NCBI GenBank assembly: GCA_003249645.1
Contig: QKIH01000025.1
Span: 1 to 64,000, forward strand
Direction: 5' to 3'
Length of the DNA: 64,000 bases
From: Desulfobulbaceae bacterium
GTDB taxonomy: Bacteria > Desulfobacterota > Desulfobulbia > Desulfobulbales > Desulfocapsaceae
How positions within the stretch are numbered: the stretch's first letter is position 1; each line of letters starts with the position of its first letter. Both the position numbers and the translations under genes were made by a program. Of this stretch, positions 55,678 to 64,000 are shown piece by piece. The notes beneath the pieces were generated by a model. That model was not told the origin of the DNA. It ran no database searches and saw only the letters and a list, made by a program, of their open reading frames with translations.

Positions 55678-55853
55678 CCTGACACTCCGCAACTTTACCT
55701 GTTATTTCCGGTTCAGGTGCAAAAAGGAGTTTTTGCATGAATAGCGGATAGTTATTCCTACCAACCACATTCAGTTAAAAACAGGGTTTGCTTCCCTTGT
55801 ATTTTGTCTACTCAGGCGATATGATAAAAAAATATCTACGTCTGGAGCGAAGA

Positions 55854-57755
55854 ATGAAACCTGTCTTGTCACTCTTATATCTGCTTGTATTTCTCCTGTT
55901 CAATAGTAGCGGCATTTATGCCGTACAGGACAACAGAAAAGTTCTTTATATTGCCTCCTATCATACTGAAAAAGACGAATGGAGTCAGGGCATTAGGGAA
56001 GGAATTGAGGAAGTACTCTCTGCTGCAGATAAAATCGAGTTGAGAATTTTCAACATGGATACCCGCTTGGCACAAACCGAAGAAGAAAAAATAGCTGCCG
56101 CTTTAAAAGCAAAGAGCGTCATTGAACAATTCAATCCCGATGTTGTTATCATTTCGGATGACAATGCCGCCAAATATCTTCTTCAGCCATATTACAAGGA
56201 CAGCGCCATCCCCTTCGTTTTCTGCGGCATCAACTGGGAGGCTGCCAGTTATGGCCTGCCCTATTCCAACACCACCGGCATGATCGAGGTACAGCTCATC
56301 AAAGAAACAGTCAATACCCTTAAACCTTACGCCAAAGGTGTTAAAACAGGCTGTCTTCGCGGTGATACCCTGACCAACAGGAAGGAACAGAAATACTTTG
56401 ACCAGCAGCTTGGCCAACCTATGGACGTTCGATATGTGACTAACTATGAACAGTGGCAGAAGGAGTTCTTACAACTGCAGCATGACGTCGACATCCTTAT
56501 ACTCGGCTCCTTACGTGCTCTCGACACCCAGAATGCTACTCTAGATCAGATTGCCAATTTCACCTTCGCCAACACAACCATTCCGACGGCTTCTTATGAC
56601 GAATTTATGAAGCAAACTTCGCTACTTACCCTCTCAACAGTTCCCCAGGAACAGGGCCGTTGGGCGGCGACACAGGCTCTTCGTATTCTGGACGGCACAC
56701 CTCCGGCCACCATACAGCCGGTTCAAAACCGGGAAGCCAAACGGTTTCTTCATATGAAGCTTGCCGGCAAACTGAACATAAAGTTTCCTTACGATCTGGT
56801 TGAGAGCTCCCATCTCGTTTCTTATAAACTGCCAAAAGTTCTTTATATCGGCTCATATCATGAGGGCTATTTCTGGAGCGACAATATTGAAAAAGGGCTG
56901 AAAAAAGGTCTTGGCTTAAAACAAACCGCCGGTTCAGAAAGCACCGAACCACCTGTTGTGCTCGATATTTTTCGTATGAACACAAAATTACGTTCAGACG
57001 AAGAATCGAAAAAGAATGCAGCCCTTGAAGCCTTGCAGAGGATCGAACAATTTCAACCCGATCTCATTGTAATTAGCGATGATAATGCAGCAAAATATCT
57101 GGTTCAACCCTATCTTCTCGAAACAACTATCCCGATCGTTTTCTGCGGCATCAATTACGATGCCTCCCAATATCATCTGCCTACCGCCAACTCCACAGGC
57201 ATGCTTGAGATTGATCCAATAGCCGAAACCGTCGAGTTTCTGAGCCAATACGCCAAGGGCAAACGCATCGGCTACCTCGGTTCGGATGACATTTCCAACA
57301 AAAAAACGATCCAGTACAATGAAAAGATTCTTGGAGCCCCTTTCACCGAGGGATACCTTGTTTCTTCCTACGAGGAATGGAAGTTGGCATACCAGAAACT
57401 GCAAACCCGGGTAGATATGCTCATCATCCTCAATCCTATAGGGATTCGCGGCTGGTCGCCTGAAGAAGCCGATGACTTCATCCTGCATAACACCAAAATT
57501 CCATCGGGAGGCATCAGCGCCGGGGAGATGCGTTACAGCCTGCTTGGCCACGTAAAAATCCCGGAAGAACAGGGTTGGTGGTCAGGGAAAACGGCCTTGA
57601 AAATTCTGGAGGGAACCTCTCCTGCTGCAATTCCGATCGTAACCAACAAGCAGACCAGACTGTTCCTCAATCCAACGCTGGCCAATGCCATCGGTATTCA
57701 TTTTCCAGTCCAATTACTCGAAGAAGCAACGCTGGTGCAACAACATCATCAATAG
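55854..57755 (+). CDS. Tandem-duplicated ABC-type substrate-binding protein paired with a kinase
   Basis: 633 aa from the ATG at 55854 (GGAG 6 bases upstream; upstream in-frame TTG and ATG codons are weaker). Signal peptide about 1-23. The mature protein is two complete copies of a periplasmic binding-protein domain of the ABC_sub_bind (PF04392) type: copy 1 about 27-315, copy 2 about 330-630. The copies share VLYI(A/G)SYH, ISDDNAAKYL and F(C)GIN segments plus EEQG/EQGRW motifs near the C-terminus. There is no permease or ATPase nearby, and the histidine kinase gene starts 9 bases after the stop, so it is probably a solute sensor presenting to that kinase rather than an importer. Confidence 0.85.
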   Translation: MKPVLSLLYLLVFLLFNSSGIYAVQDNRKVLYIASYHTEKDEWSQGIREGIEEVLSAADKIELRIFNMDTRLAQTEEEKIAAALKAKSVIEQFNPDVVIISDDNAAKYLLQPYYKDSAIPFVFCGINWEAASYGLPYSNTTGMIEVQLIKETVNTLKPYAKGVKTGCLRGDTLTNRKEQKYFDQQLGQPMDVRYVTNYEQWQKEFLQLQHDVDILILGSLRALDTQNATLDQIANFTFANTTIPTASYDEFMKQTSLLTLSTVPQEQGRWAATQALRILDGTPPATIQPVQNREAKRFLHMKLAGKLNIKFPYDLVESSHLVSYKLPKVLYIGSYHEGYFWSDNIEKGLKKGLGLKQTAGSESTEPPVVLDIFRMNTKLRSDEESKKNAALEALQRIEQFQPDLIVISDDNAAKYLVQPYLLETTIPIVFCGINYDASQYHLPTANSTGMLEIDPIAETVEFLSQYAKGKRIGYLGSDDISNKKTIQYNEKILGAPFTEGYLVSSYEEWKLAYQKLQTRVDMLIILNPIGIRGWSPEEADDFILHNTKIPSGGISAGEMRYSLLGHVKIPEEQGWWSGKTALKILEGTSPAAIPIVTNKQTRLFLNPTLANAIGIHFPVQLLEEATLVQQHHQ

Positions 57756-57764
57756 AAAGGAAAC

Positions 57765-60071
57765 ATGAAATTTAAATCACTTACCAGCAAACTTCTACTT
57801 TTTATTATTGCCTCATTCATCCTTGTCATAGCAGGGGTCGTTGTCATTGCCAATTATCACCTGACTAAAATCATCGATAAGAGCCAGGAAGAAATTTTCA
57901 CCGAAAAGATTAATGTCATCTGGGAGAATCTTGACCGTTCAGAGGACCGGCTCAATCAAACAGGTCTGCGTGAAGCGTATCAGAATGACTTTCAGACTGC
58001 CTTCTTAAGCACCATGCAGTCCACCTATTATGCTCAATCAATTATCCATATAAAACCGATCATCCTAGATCCAGCCGGGAAAATTCTGCTACATCCCAGC
58101 CTGCATAAAGGTGAGAGCCTGTCCGGCAGCGATGCATCCATTAATGAAAAATTCGCCGATGAGCAGGGCAACTTCTATTCAGAGTTCTCTGGTGACCCCT
58201 CATGGTACATCTATAAAAAGTTTGAACCATGGAACTGGATAATCCTGTATGCGGTACCTTTAGAGGTCAAATACAGAGACAAAAAGACTTTTACAGCTCT
58301 TCTCCTTGCAACCATGTTTACTGTCAGCATAATTGTCACACTGCTGCTCTCGATCGTTATCGCCAGACAGTTAAGACCAATCAAGACATTAACAAAAATA
58401 ACCTCAGAGATTGCAGCTGGAGAGATGGAAAAGCCCATCCTGACTGACAGTCACGACGAGATTGCCACACTTGCCGAAAGTTTTGACCAGATGCGACTGG
58501 CAGTCAAGGACCAGTTTCACAAGCTCAACCTTGAGATGAAGGAAAGGGAACATATAGAAAAAGAACTGGTCGAGCTGAAACAGTATCTTCTCGACATTAT
58601 CAACTCCATGTCTTCCGCAATTATTGCCATTAACGGCGAGAAAAAAATAACACAATGGAACATCAGTGCAGAAATACGTTCGGGAATCTCAGCGGAAAAA
58701 GCACTCAGCCAGCCGCTTGAAACAGTCTGCCCGGAACTTGCACAAACCTATCCCCTGCTGACTGAAAGCATACGGGAAAGACGTATAAAGAAATTCTCCA
58801 AACAGGAAAGAATCAGCGACGAAAATACCATTTACGAAGATATTACCATTTTTCCTCTGTCCACCACGTCCCTTGCTGACAGCGGTGCCGTTATCCGCAT
58901 TGATAATGTCACCAAAGAATATGAATTCGAGCAGCAGATAAGCCACCGAAGCAAAATGGATGCCATTGGCCAACTGGCAGGCGGGGTTGCCCATGACTTC
59001 AACAACATGCTCTCAGGCATTCTCGGTGCGGCACAGCTGATCCAGCGGAAAACCGAGAAAGATCAGCCGAACCTTGCGCAGATGTCGGAGCTCATCATTC
59101 AAGCCTGTACCCGGGCAGCAGACCTTACCCAGAAACTGCTTTCCTTCGGACGCAAAGGCAAAATCATCTCAACTCCGCTCAACATCCACTCACTCATCAC
59201 CGACACTGTCGAACTTTTAAGCAGGACGATAGACAAGAAAATCAACATGACCTGTGCGCTCGAAGCAAAAAACACAACAATATTCGGAGACGGCTCGGGG
59301 CTGCAGAATGTCCTCATGAATATCGGCATCAATGCCAGCCATTCCATGCCGGATGGCGGTGAGTTTATCATTCGGACAAAAAATACCTGGCTTGATAAAA
59401 TGTATTGCGATTCAAGCCCCTTTGATATCGAAGAAGGTGAATATGTTCAGATAGAATTTGAAGACTCCGGCTGTGGAATCGCGCCTGAAAATATCAAAAA
59501 GATATTTGATCCTTTTTTTACCACAAAAGAGCATGGCAAAGGCGCCGGACTCGGTTTGGCTGCCGCCTATGGAGCAATACGCGATCACAGTGGCATTATC
59601 GCGGTAGAGAGCAAACTGGATAAAGGGACGACCTTTTCCGTCCTGCTGCCCTGTTCGGAGTCCGAAGCACAGAACGATGTATATAAAACTGAGATAGTGA
59701 GCGGAACCGGCAATGTTCTGCTGGTTGACGATGAAGAAGTGATCAGGCTTACCTGCAGCCAGATGCTTGAAGATATGGGGTACACGGTATTTGTTGCCTC
59801 AAACGGCAAGGAAGCCGTCGACATGATAAGAGAAAGCGATAACAGAATTGATGTAACCATCATGGATATGATTATGCCTGTCATGGATGGGCAGAAAGCC
59901 ATTGAAACTATACGGTCATTTGACGCCGAAATGAAAATCATCGCCTCTTCCGGCTTTGTTAAAGATGCAGAAAACAATCGGCTGGAAAGCTTCAACCTCT
60001 CCGGCTTTCTCCATAAACCGTATAAAATCAGCGAATTGAGCCAGCTGCTTAAAGCGACTCTACAGAATTAA
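57765..60071 (+). CDS. Hybrid histidine kinase with Cache sensor, HAMP, PAS and receiver
   Basis: 768 aa. Membrane helices at about 10-30 and 177-200 flank a periplasmic sCache/dCache-type domain (PSWYIYKKFEPWNWIILYAV). Then HAMP (LRPIKTLTKITSEIAAGEME), a PAS-like region (INSMSSAIIAINGEKKITQW), HisKA with AGGVAHDFNNMLSGILGAAQ (phospho-His near 409), HATPase with GIAPENIKKIFDPFFTTKE and GAGLGLAAAYGAI, and a C-terminal receiver with LLVDDEEVIRL and Asp in IMDMIMPVMDG. Adjacent to the tandem binding protein gene, its likely signal partner; no separate response regulator follows, so output may pass by the fused receiver to an unlinked protein. Confidence 0.92.
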   Translation: MKFKSLTSKLLLFIIASFILVIAGVVVIANYHLTKIIDKSQEEIFTEKINVIWENLDRSEDRLNQTGLREAYQNDFQTAFLSTMQSTYYAQSIIHIKPIILDPAGKILLHPSLHKGESLSGSDASINEKFADEQGNFYSEFSGDPSWYIYKKFEPWNWIILYAVPLEVKYRDKKTFTALLLATMFTVSIIVTLLLSIVIARQLRPIKTLTKITSEIAAGEMEKPILTDSHDEIATLAESFDQMRLAVKDQFHKLNLEMKEREHIEKELVELKQYLLDIINSMSSAIIAINGEKKITQWNISAEIRSGISAEKALSQPLETVCPELAQTYPLLTESIRERRIKKFSKQERISDENTIYEDITIFPLSTTSLADSGAVIRIDNVTKEYEFEQQISHRSKMDAIGQLAGGVAHDFNNMLSGILGAAQLIQRKTEKDQPNLAQMSELIIQACTRAADLTQKLLSFGRKGKIISTPLNIHSLITDTVELLSRTIDKKINMTCALEAKNTTIFGDGSGLQNVLMNIGINASHSMPDGGEFIIRTKNTWLDKMYCDSSPFDIEEGEYVQIEFEDSGCGIAPENIKKIFDPFFTTKEHGKGAGLGLAAAYGAIRDHSGIIAVESKLDKGTTFSVLLPCSESEAQNDVYKTEIVSGTGNVLLVDDEEVIRLTCSQMLEDMGYTVFVASNGKEAVDMIRESDNRIDVTIMDMIMPVMDGQKAIETIRSFDAEMKIIASSGFVKDAENNRLESFNLSGFLHKPYKISELSQLLKATLQN

Positions 60072-60194
60072 CCCCTGCCAGTTTTCACACTGGCCAATAT
60101 TCTTTCCCGAATATCCAGGAACAGGTAGTATCATCAGGAGATATTCTCTACAAGTCTCTTTTATTATCAATTTATCAACCGGCGGCCGCAGTAA

Positions 60195-61097
60195 ATGAAG
60201 CCCATCATCAATACCTTCAGTAAATATTACAGACAAAAATATGGTCAGCCGGTTGGCAAGCTGCCGATTGATACCGGTCAGCCCTGCCCGAACCGGGCAA
60301 AAGGAGGTTGCCTGTTCTGCAAGGCAGAAAGTTTTACCGCCGCCCACCTGAAAAAAGGCGATTCTTTAGCAAGACAGATACAAGAGGGAAAACAGAACCT
60401 TCTGCAGGGAAGATCTCAACTCTATTTTGCTTATTTTCAACAGGAAACATGCACCGCCTCACCAGTTGAACTGCTTTTGCAGCAGACCAGACAATTGCTG
60501 CAGGAACCTTCTTGTATCGGCATAATCTTCTCAACCAGGCCTGACTCTATTGCAGAAGAGTTTCTCTCACCACTTGCACAACTGATAAGCATCTCGGGAA
60601 AAGAATGCCATTTTGAACTGGGACTGCAATCGGCACATGAACAGAGCCTTGTTCTGCTCAACCGCAATCACACCGTAAAGGATTTTGAAACGGCAATACG
60701 ACTTTTACAGAGCTACAGCCTTTTTCTCACAGGCGCCCATCTGATCTTCGGTATCCCGGGTGAATCAGAAGAACAGATGATTGAATCCGCTGCTTATGTC
60801 AGTTCACTGAAAATCGACACCTTGAAACTTCACCACCTGCAGGTAATACGAGAAACCGGCCTGGAGAAGCTGTACCATGCCGGAAAAATTGAACTGTTCG
60901 AAAAGGATGCCTATATACGTTTTCTTCTCCGCCTTCTCCCTCTTATTCCGCCTCACATCATCATTCACCGGCTCTGGTCCCATTCACACCCCAACCTGCT
61001 TGTTGCCCCAAGGTGGAATATCCTTCCAGGCCTTCTCTCGGCGGAACTCCTGGAAAAGATGCAAGACAACAATATTTCCCAGGGCTGCGGAATCTAG
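60195..61097 (+). CDS. Radical SAM protein, TIGR01212/YhcC family
   Basis: 300 aa. The cluster-binding region is QPCPNRAKGGCLFCKAESFT, matching the TIGR01212 form CxxxRxxxGGCxFC in which the usual CX3CX2C is modified. Further family features are YFAYFQQETCTASPVELLLQ, FELGLQSAHEQSLVLLNRNH and LTGAHLIFGIPGESEEQMIE. Function of the family is unknown, possibly a methyltransferase or RNA-modifying enzyme. Monocistronic, weak ribosome binding site. Confidence 0.85.
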   Translation: MKPIINTFSKYYRQKYGQPVGKLPIDTGQPCPNRAKGGCLFCKAESFTAAHLKKGDSLARQIQEGKQNLLQGRSQLYFAYFQQETCTASPVELLLQQTRQLLQEPSCIGIIFSTRPDSIAEEFLSPLAQLISISGKECHFELGLQSAHEQSLVLLNRNHTVKDFETAIRLLQSYSLFLTGAHLIFGIPGESEEQMIESAAYVSSLKIDTLKLHHLQVIRETGLEKLYHAGKIELFEKDAYIRFLLRLLPLIPPHIIIHRLWSHSHPNLLVAPRWNILPGLLSAELLEKMQDNNISQGCGI

Positions 61098-61218
61098 TTT
61101 CTTTTTCTTTCAGCCTATTGTTTCCAAACGGTAACTTTTGAAAACTTCAATATGGCTGGCAGCCGGCAAGGACAGGTGCCGTATGGCTGAAAATTTTATT
61201 GAGCAAGATCCGATTCTC

Positions 61219-61482
61219 TTATTTGGCTTCAAGAAAAACTCTCGGCCCTTTTTCTGCCAGCACATTATATACCTCCAGAATTTTTCCCCGGATTGCAAGA
61301 AAATCCTCTTGGCTATGAATTGTGATAGTTCTCACCGGCTGTTCTTCATCTTTTTTTTCAATAATTCCAAGACTATCAAAAAATGTAGCATCAGCTGGTG
61401 TGTATTGATGAATATTGAGTTTCAGCGCTGGTTTGTCTTCTATTTTTATTCTACTGGCTGTCATATACAAAGCACCTTCCAT
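61219..61482 (-). CDS. Small unidentified protein
   Basis: 87 aa from an ATG at 61482. GGAGG lies 13 bases upstream, a long spacing, so the start is uncertain (the frame opens at 61509). Basic N-terminal half (MTASRIKIEDKPALKLNIHQ), acidic middle and a helical end (FLAIRGKILEVYNVLAEKG). No membrane helix or known motif. It is convergent with the radical SAM gene. A real gene is supported by its length of open frame and helical content only. Confidence 0.5.
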   Translation of the reverse strand: MEGALYMTASRIKIEDKPALKLNIHQYTPADATFFDSLGIIEKKDEEQPVRTITIHSQEDFLAIRGKILEVYNVLAEKGPRVFLEAK

Positions 61483-61722
61483 GATCGTCTCTGATCCTCC
61501 AAAAGTCATGTAAGCTTATAATAAAAAATAAATTCAATCAGAATAAAGAGTTGTAAAATAACTATATAACATACATTCTGTGATACCTGCGAAAAACCTA
61601 TGCAATACAAAGGAAAGAAGACCAGTTTTTCTGAAACAATGACCAGAGGAAAAGCTCGACAGCTGCCATTTTGTTTGTAAACTTCGCCTAACTGTAAACC
61701 AACCCATTACTGGAGGTCAAAG

Positions 61723-62028
61723 ATGCCTGAATTTTGTGATCCATTCTCTGTTCTAAAAAACGACAGGAAACTAACAGACAAAGAACTTGTCCGTGCAATC
61801 CGTTTCATGGTGGCCGCTGAATATGAGGCTATTCAGCTGTATGAACAACTTGCAGAATCAACGGATAATGAGCTTGCCAAAACCGTTCTGCTTGACATTG
61901 CTGACGAAGAAAAAGAGCACGCCGGAGAATTCCTCCGCCTGCTTCGTGAACTTGCTCCTGAAGAAGAAAAATTTTACAAGGAAGGGGCTGAAGAAGTTGA
62001 AGAGATGATCGAAGAACTGAAGAAATAG
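61723..62028 (+). CDS. Encapsulin-type ferritin-like (EncFtn) protein
   Basis: 101 aa. It matches the half-ferritin domain found fused to the encapsulin shell in archaea and free in bacteria: KELVRAIRFMVAAEYEAIQL, YEQLAESTDNELAKTVLLDI, ADEEKEHAGEFLRLLRELAP, with the E...ExxH iron ligands (AEYEA; EEKEHA). In encapsulated systems these proteins oxidise Fe(II) inside a shell. No encapsulin gene is seen in the window, and a short C-terminal acidic extension (EEVEEMIEELKK) could be a targeting tail. GGAGG ribosome binding site; own terminator downstream. Confidence 0.85.
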   Translation: MPEFCDPFSVLKNDRKLTDKELVRAIRFMVAAEYEAIQLYEQLAESTDNELAKTVLLDIADEEKEHAGEFLRLLRELAPEEEKFYKEGAEEVEEMIEELKK

Positions 62029-62043
62029 TTTCAATGCGACTGT

Positions 62044-62074
62044 AAACCGCCATGGGTTTTCTCCATGGCGGTTT
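62044..62074. terminator. Intrinsic-type hairpin after the ferritin-like gene
   Basis: AAACCGCCATGG (62044-62055) and CCATGGCGGTTT (62063-62074), a perfect 12-base inverted repeat with a 7-base loop. It ends the ferritin-like transcript and probably the converging transporter transcript too. Confidence 0.8.
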
Positions 62075-62135
62075 CACATCCTTTTCTTTCTTCCATCAGC
62101 GGCTCCATTGATGCTGCCGCTTGCCGCAGGTCTTG

Positions 62136-63494
62136 CTAAAAAACATAATATCTCAGCCAGATATACACAGCTGAAACAGAAACTGTGAGCAGCGTGGTCG
62201 GAACACCGTATTTCAGAAACCTCACAAAAGTTATCTTCTGTCCGGCTTTTTCCGCCATACCAACAACAATAACATTAGCCGATGCGCCAATGGGGGAACC
62301 ATTGCCGCCAAGGCAGGCGCCAAGTGCCAGAGACCACCAGATAGGCATCATTTCCGGATGCTGCAGCAGCTCAACCCCGCTTGCCGCAGGCCACAGTTCC
62401 TTAGCCATATCAACAACCAGCGGGTTCATGGTCGCCACATACGGGATGTTGTCAACCACTGCAGACGCAACAGCTGAAAACCAGAGCATCAACATGGATG
62501 TCGAGAACAGATTCCCCTGAGTGAGGCTGAGCACTTTAGCGGAAAGAATATCGATGAAACCAACCTTCACCAGGCCGCCGACCATAACGAACAGTCCGAT
62601 AAAAAAGAAGATCACCGACCACTCGACATCAGCCAGAACAGAATGCGGATTCTTACTACCGGAAAGAACCAGCAACACAGCCGCACCAAACAGAGCGACT
62701 GTCGCAGGCTCATAGTTAAGATAGCCGTGGAGGACAAAACCGACCAGAACAACCCCCAATACCACCAGTGATTTTGTCAACATCACCGGATCCTTTATTG
62801 CCTCTTTTTCATCCATGGCAAGGATGCGCTGCTTCAAGCTTTCCTCTGTCTTCAGCCGCTTTCGAAAAATCGTGCTGATCAGGATAAGAAAAACCACCAT
62901 CATAATGATAACAGCCGGGGTCAGGTGGATGATGAAATCCATGAAGTTGAATTTTGCCTTGGAGGCGATCATGATATTAGGCGGATCGCCGATGAGTGTC
63001 GCCGTACCGCCGATATTGGAACTCAGCGCTTCAATGATAAGAAACGGTATTGCATCAACCTCAAGAGCATCGGCAATGAGCATGGTCACCGGAGCCAGCA
63101 ATAAAACGGTGGTGACGTTATCGAGCAGTGCTGACAGCACCGCTGTTATAATCGAAAAAATAATCAGGATTCTTACCGGTTCTCCCCTTCCCATTTTAGC
63201 ACTTCGTACCGCTACGTACTCGAACACACCGGTCGGTCTCATCAGGTTGATGATGACCATCATCCCGATCAGCAGAAAAATAACATTCCAGTCAACCCCG
63301 AACTCCTCAAGGTGAAAGGCCTCATGCTGATCGACAACCTTGAGGATCAGCATGAGTGCCGCTCCGCAGAGAGCAACCACGGTTTTATGAATCTTTTCTG
63401 AAATGATGAGAGCCAGAGCAGTGAAAAAAACTGCCAGGGCAGCCCAAAAAACCCATCCCGCCTGGGTATGCTGTACAATTGTCGCCGCTTCCAT
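62136..63494 (-). CDS. ArsB/NhaD-superfamily ion transporter
   Basis: 452 aa, 10-12 membrane helices in two related halves. Motifs ALLDNVTTVLLLAP, GGTATLIGDPPNIMIASKAK and, in the second half, VDNIPYVATMNPLV and LGGNGSPIGASANVIVVGMA, are typical of the NhaD/ArsB (ion transporter) superfamily. Substrate may be Na+/H+ or an organic or oxyanion. The ATG at 63494 overlaps the stop of the CBS gene (TGATG); an upstream GTG is an alternative. Translationally coupled to the CBS-domain protein, a possible regulator. Confidence 0.88.
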   Translation of the reverse strand: MEAATIVQHTQAGWVFWAALAVFFTALALIISEKIHKTVVALCGAALMLILKVVDQHEAFHLEEFGVDWNVIFLLIGMMVIINLMRPTGVFEYVAVRSAKMGRGEPVRILIIFSIITAVLSALLDNVTTVLLLAPVTMLIADALEVDAIPFLIIEALSSNIGGTATLIGDPPNIMIASKAKFNFMDFIIHLTPAVIIMMVVFLILISTIFRKRLKTEESLKQRILAMDEKEAIKDPVMLTKSLVVLGVVLVGFVLHGYLNYEPATVALFGAAVLLVLSGSKNPHSVLADVEWSVIFFFIGLFVMVGGLVKVGFIDILSAKVLSLTQGNLFSTSMLMLWFSAVASAVVDNIPYVATMNPLVVDMAKELWPAASGVELLQHPEMMPIWWSLALGACLGGNGSPIGASANVIVVGMAEKAGQKITFVRFLKYGVPTTLLTVSVSAVYIWLRYYVF

Positions 63495-63967
63495 CACTCC
63501 TCCTCCTCACCGCAGATATAATTAGTTATGGCAAGGTAGACGTCACGGATATGAACAATTCCCTGAACTTTGCCATCCTCATCAACAACGGGCAGCCTCT
63601 GGAGTTGTTTTGCTATCATCAGGTCCGCACATTCAATGACAAGGTGATCCGGCTTGATGGTAATGATACTCTTAGACATTATATCAGCGACCTTCAGTTC
63701 ACGAACCTTCTTGGCTCTGCTCTGCAACAGGCCATCCCAACTGAAGCTACCGAGATTATTTAATAAATACGAAGGAACAACAGCTCTTATAATGTCTTTT
63801 ATTGAAACTATACCTACAAGTTTTTCGCCATTCTCCAATACCACCATCCCGTGGACTGAAAACTCAAGCCACTTTGTTTCCCGCATTGTTTTGATAGCTT
63901 CGTAAAGCGTCTGGTTGGGTTGCAGCCAATTATTCGTGACCGGCTCCATTATCTCTGTGACCTGCAT
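63494..63967 (-). CDS. CBS-domain pair protein coupled to the NhaD-type transporter
   Basis: 157 aa made of two CBS motifs (about 1-65: VTEIMEPVTNNWLQPNQTLY, LVGIVSIKDIIRAVVP; about 85-150: VADIMSKSIITIKPDHLVIE, VQGIVHIRDVYLAI), a typical adenosine-nucleotide-binding dimer module. AGGAGCGAAC ribosome binding site before the ATG. It overlaps the start of the transporter gene, so a nucleotide-dependent regulatory subunit of the transporter is a reasonable inference. Confidence 0.9.
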   Translation of the reverse strand: MQVTEIMEPVTNNWLQPNQTLYEAIKTMRETKWLEFSVHGMVVLENGEKLVGIVSIKDIIRAVVPSYLLNNLGSFSWDGLLQSRAKKVRELKVADIMSKSIITIKPDHLVIECADLMIAKQLQRLPVVDEDGKVQGIVHIRDVYLAITNYICGEEEE

Positions 63968-64000
63968 GTTCGCTCCTTCTTAAAATGGATATATGTTAGT

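Noticed and set aside
62815-63315. 166-codon plus-strand frame opposite the NhaD-type gene
   Set aside because: Antisense to the conserved transporter motifs.
1-64000. CRISPR arrays, tRNA, rRNA and insertion sequences
   Set aside because: No regularly spaced direct repeats, tRNA-like cloverleaf sequences, rRNA segments or transposase genes were recognised on reading both strands.

Overview
The window looks like chromosomal DNA of an anaerobic, metabolically versatile deltaproteobacterium (Desulfobacterota, most likely a sulfate- or sulfur-metabolising Desulfobulbales-type organism). This rests on gene content only: many large sensor kinases, a TauE-type sulfur-oxyanion exporter cluster, a 2[4Fe-4S] ferredoxin, a periplasmic FmdE-like protein, Mo/W-type ABC transport, two arsenic modules and a Geobacter/Desulfo-style minor pilin cluster. 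No rRNA, tRNA, CRISPR array, transposase or prophage was found.

Layout. 1-9.66 kb: the start of a gene leaving the left edge, then a six-gene minus-strand type IV pilus minor pilin/tip operon (fimT-pilW-pilV-pilX-small basic secreted protein-pilY1) whose products are unusually rich in Asp and calcium-loop-like motifs. 9.7-12.2 kb: gene-poor DNA with a FlxA-like coiled-coil protein and a 59-residue ferredoxin. 12.2-14.6 kb: DUF3015 and DUF4105 envelope proteins. 14.8-22.4 kb: tandem-Cache protein, HD-GYP response regulator, giant hybrid kinase with a PhnD-like sensor, UspA. 22.7-30.1 kb: a six-gene operon (HTH/pseudo-receiver protein, histidine kinase, receiver, TauE exporter, membrane protein, PEP-synthase-like protein without the usual PEP/pyruvate barrel). 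30.5-34.3 kb: lipoprotein, MFS exporter, methyltransferase, GNAT. 34.3-40 kb: FmdE-like protein divergent from arsR-permease-thioredoxin-DGC, facing arsR-acr3-arsC. 40.4-47.1 kb: LysR regulator, a three-gene NtrC-type two-component operon and a type II glutamine synthetase. 47.9-50.8 kb: modCAB plus a DUF364 protein. 50.8-55.7 kb: MgtE, MscS and ZntB-type ion transport. 55.9-60.1 kb: a tandem-duplicated ABC-type binding protein with a hybrid kinase. 60.2-64 kb: radical SAM protein, small unknown, a stand-alone encapsulin-type ferritin domain, and a CBS/NhaD-type transporter pair.

Themes. Five histidine kinases and three response regulators, several with periplasmic solute-sensing modules, make this a signalling- and transport-rich segment. 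The best candidates for undescribed biology are the acidic, calcium-loop-rich pilus tip operon with its basic small partner and poly-Asp tract; the TauE/PEP-synthase-like operon with its own signalling proteins; the doubled binding protein and kinase pair; and the ferritin-like protein encoded without a visible encapsulin. All functions are inferred from reading the sequence; no database search was run.
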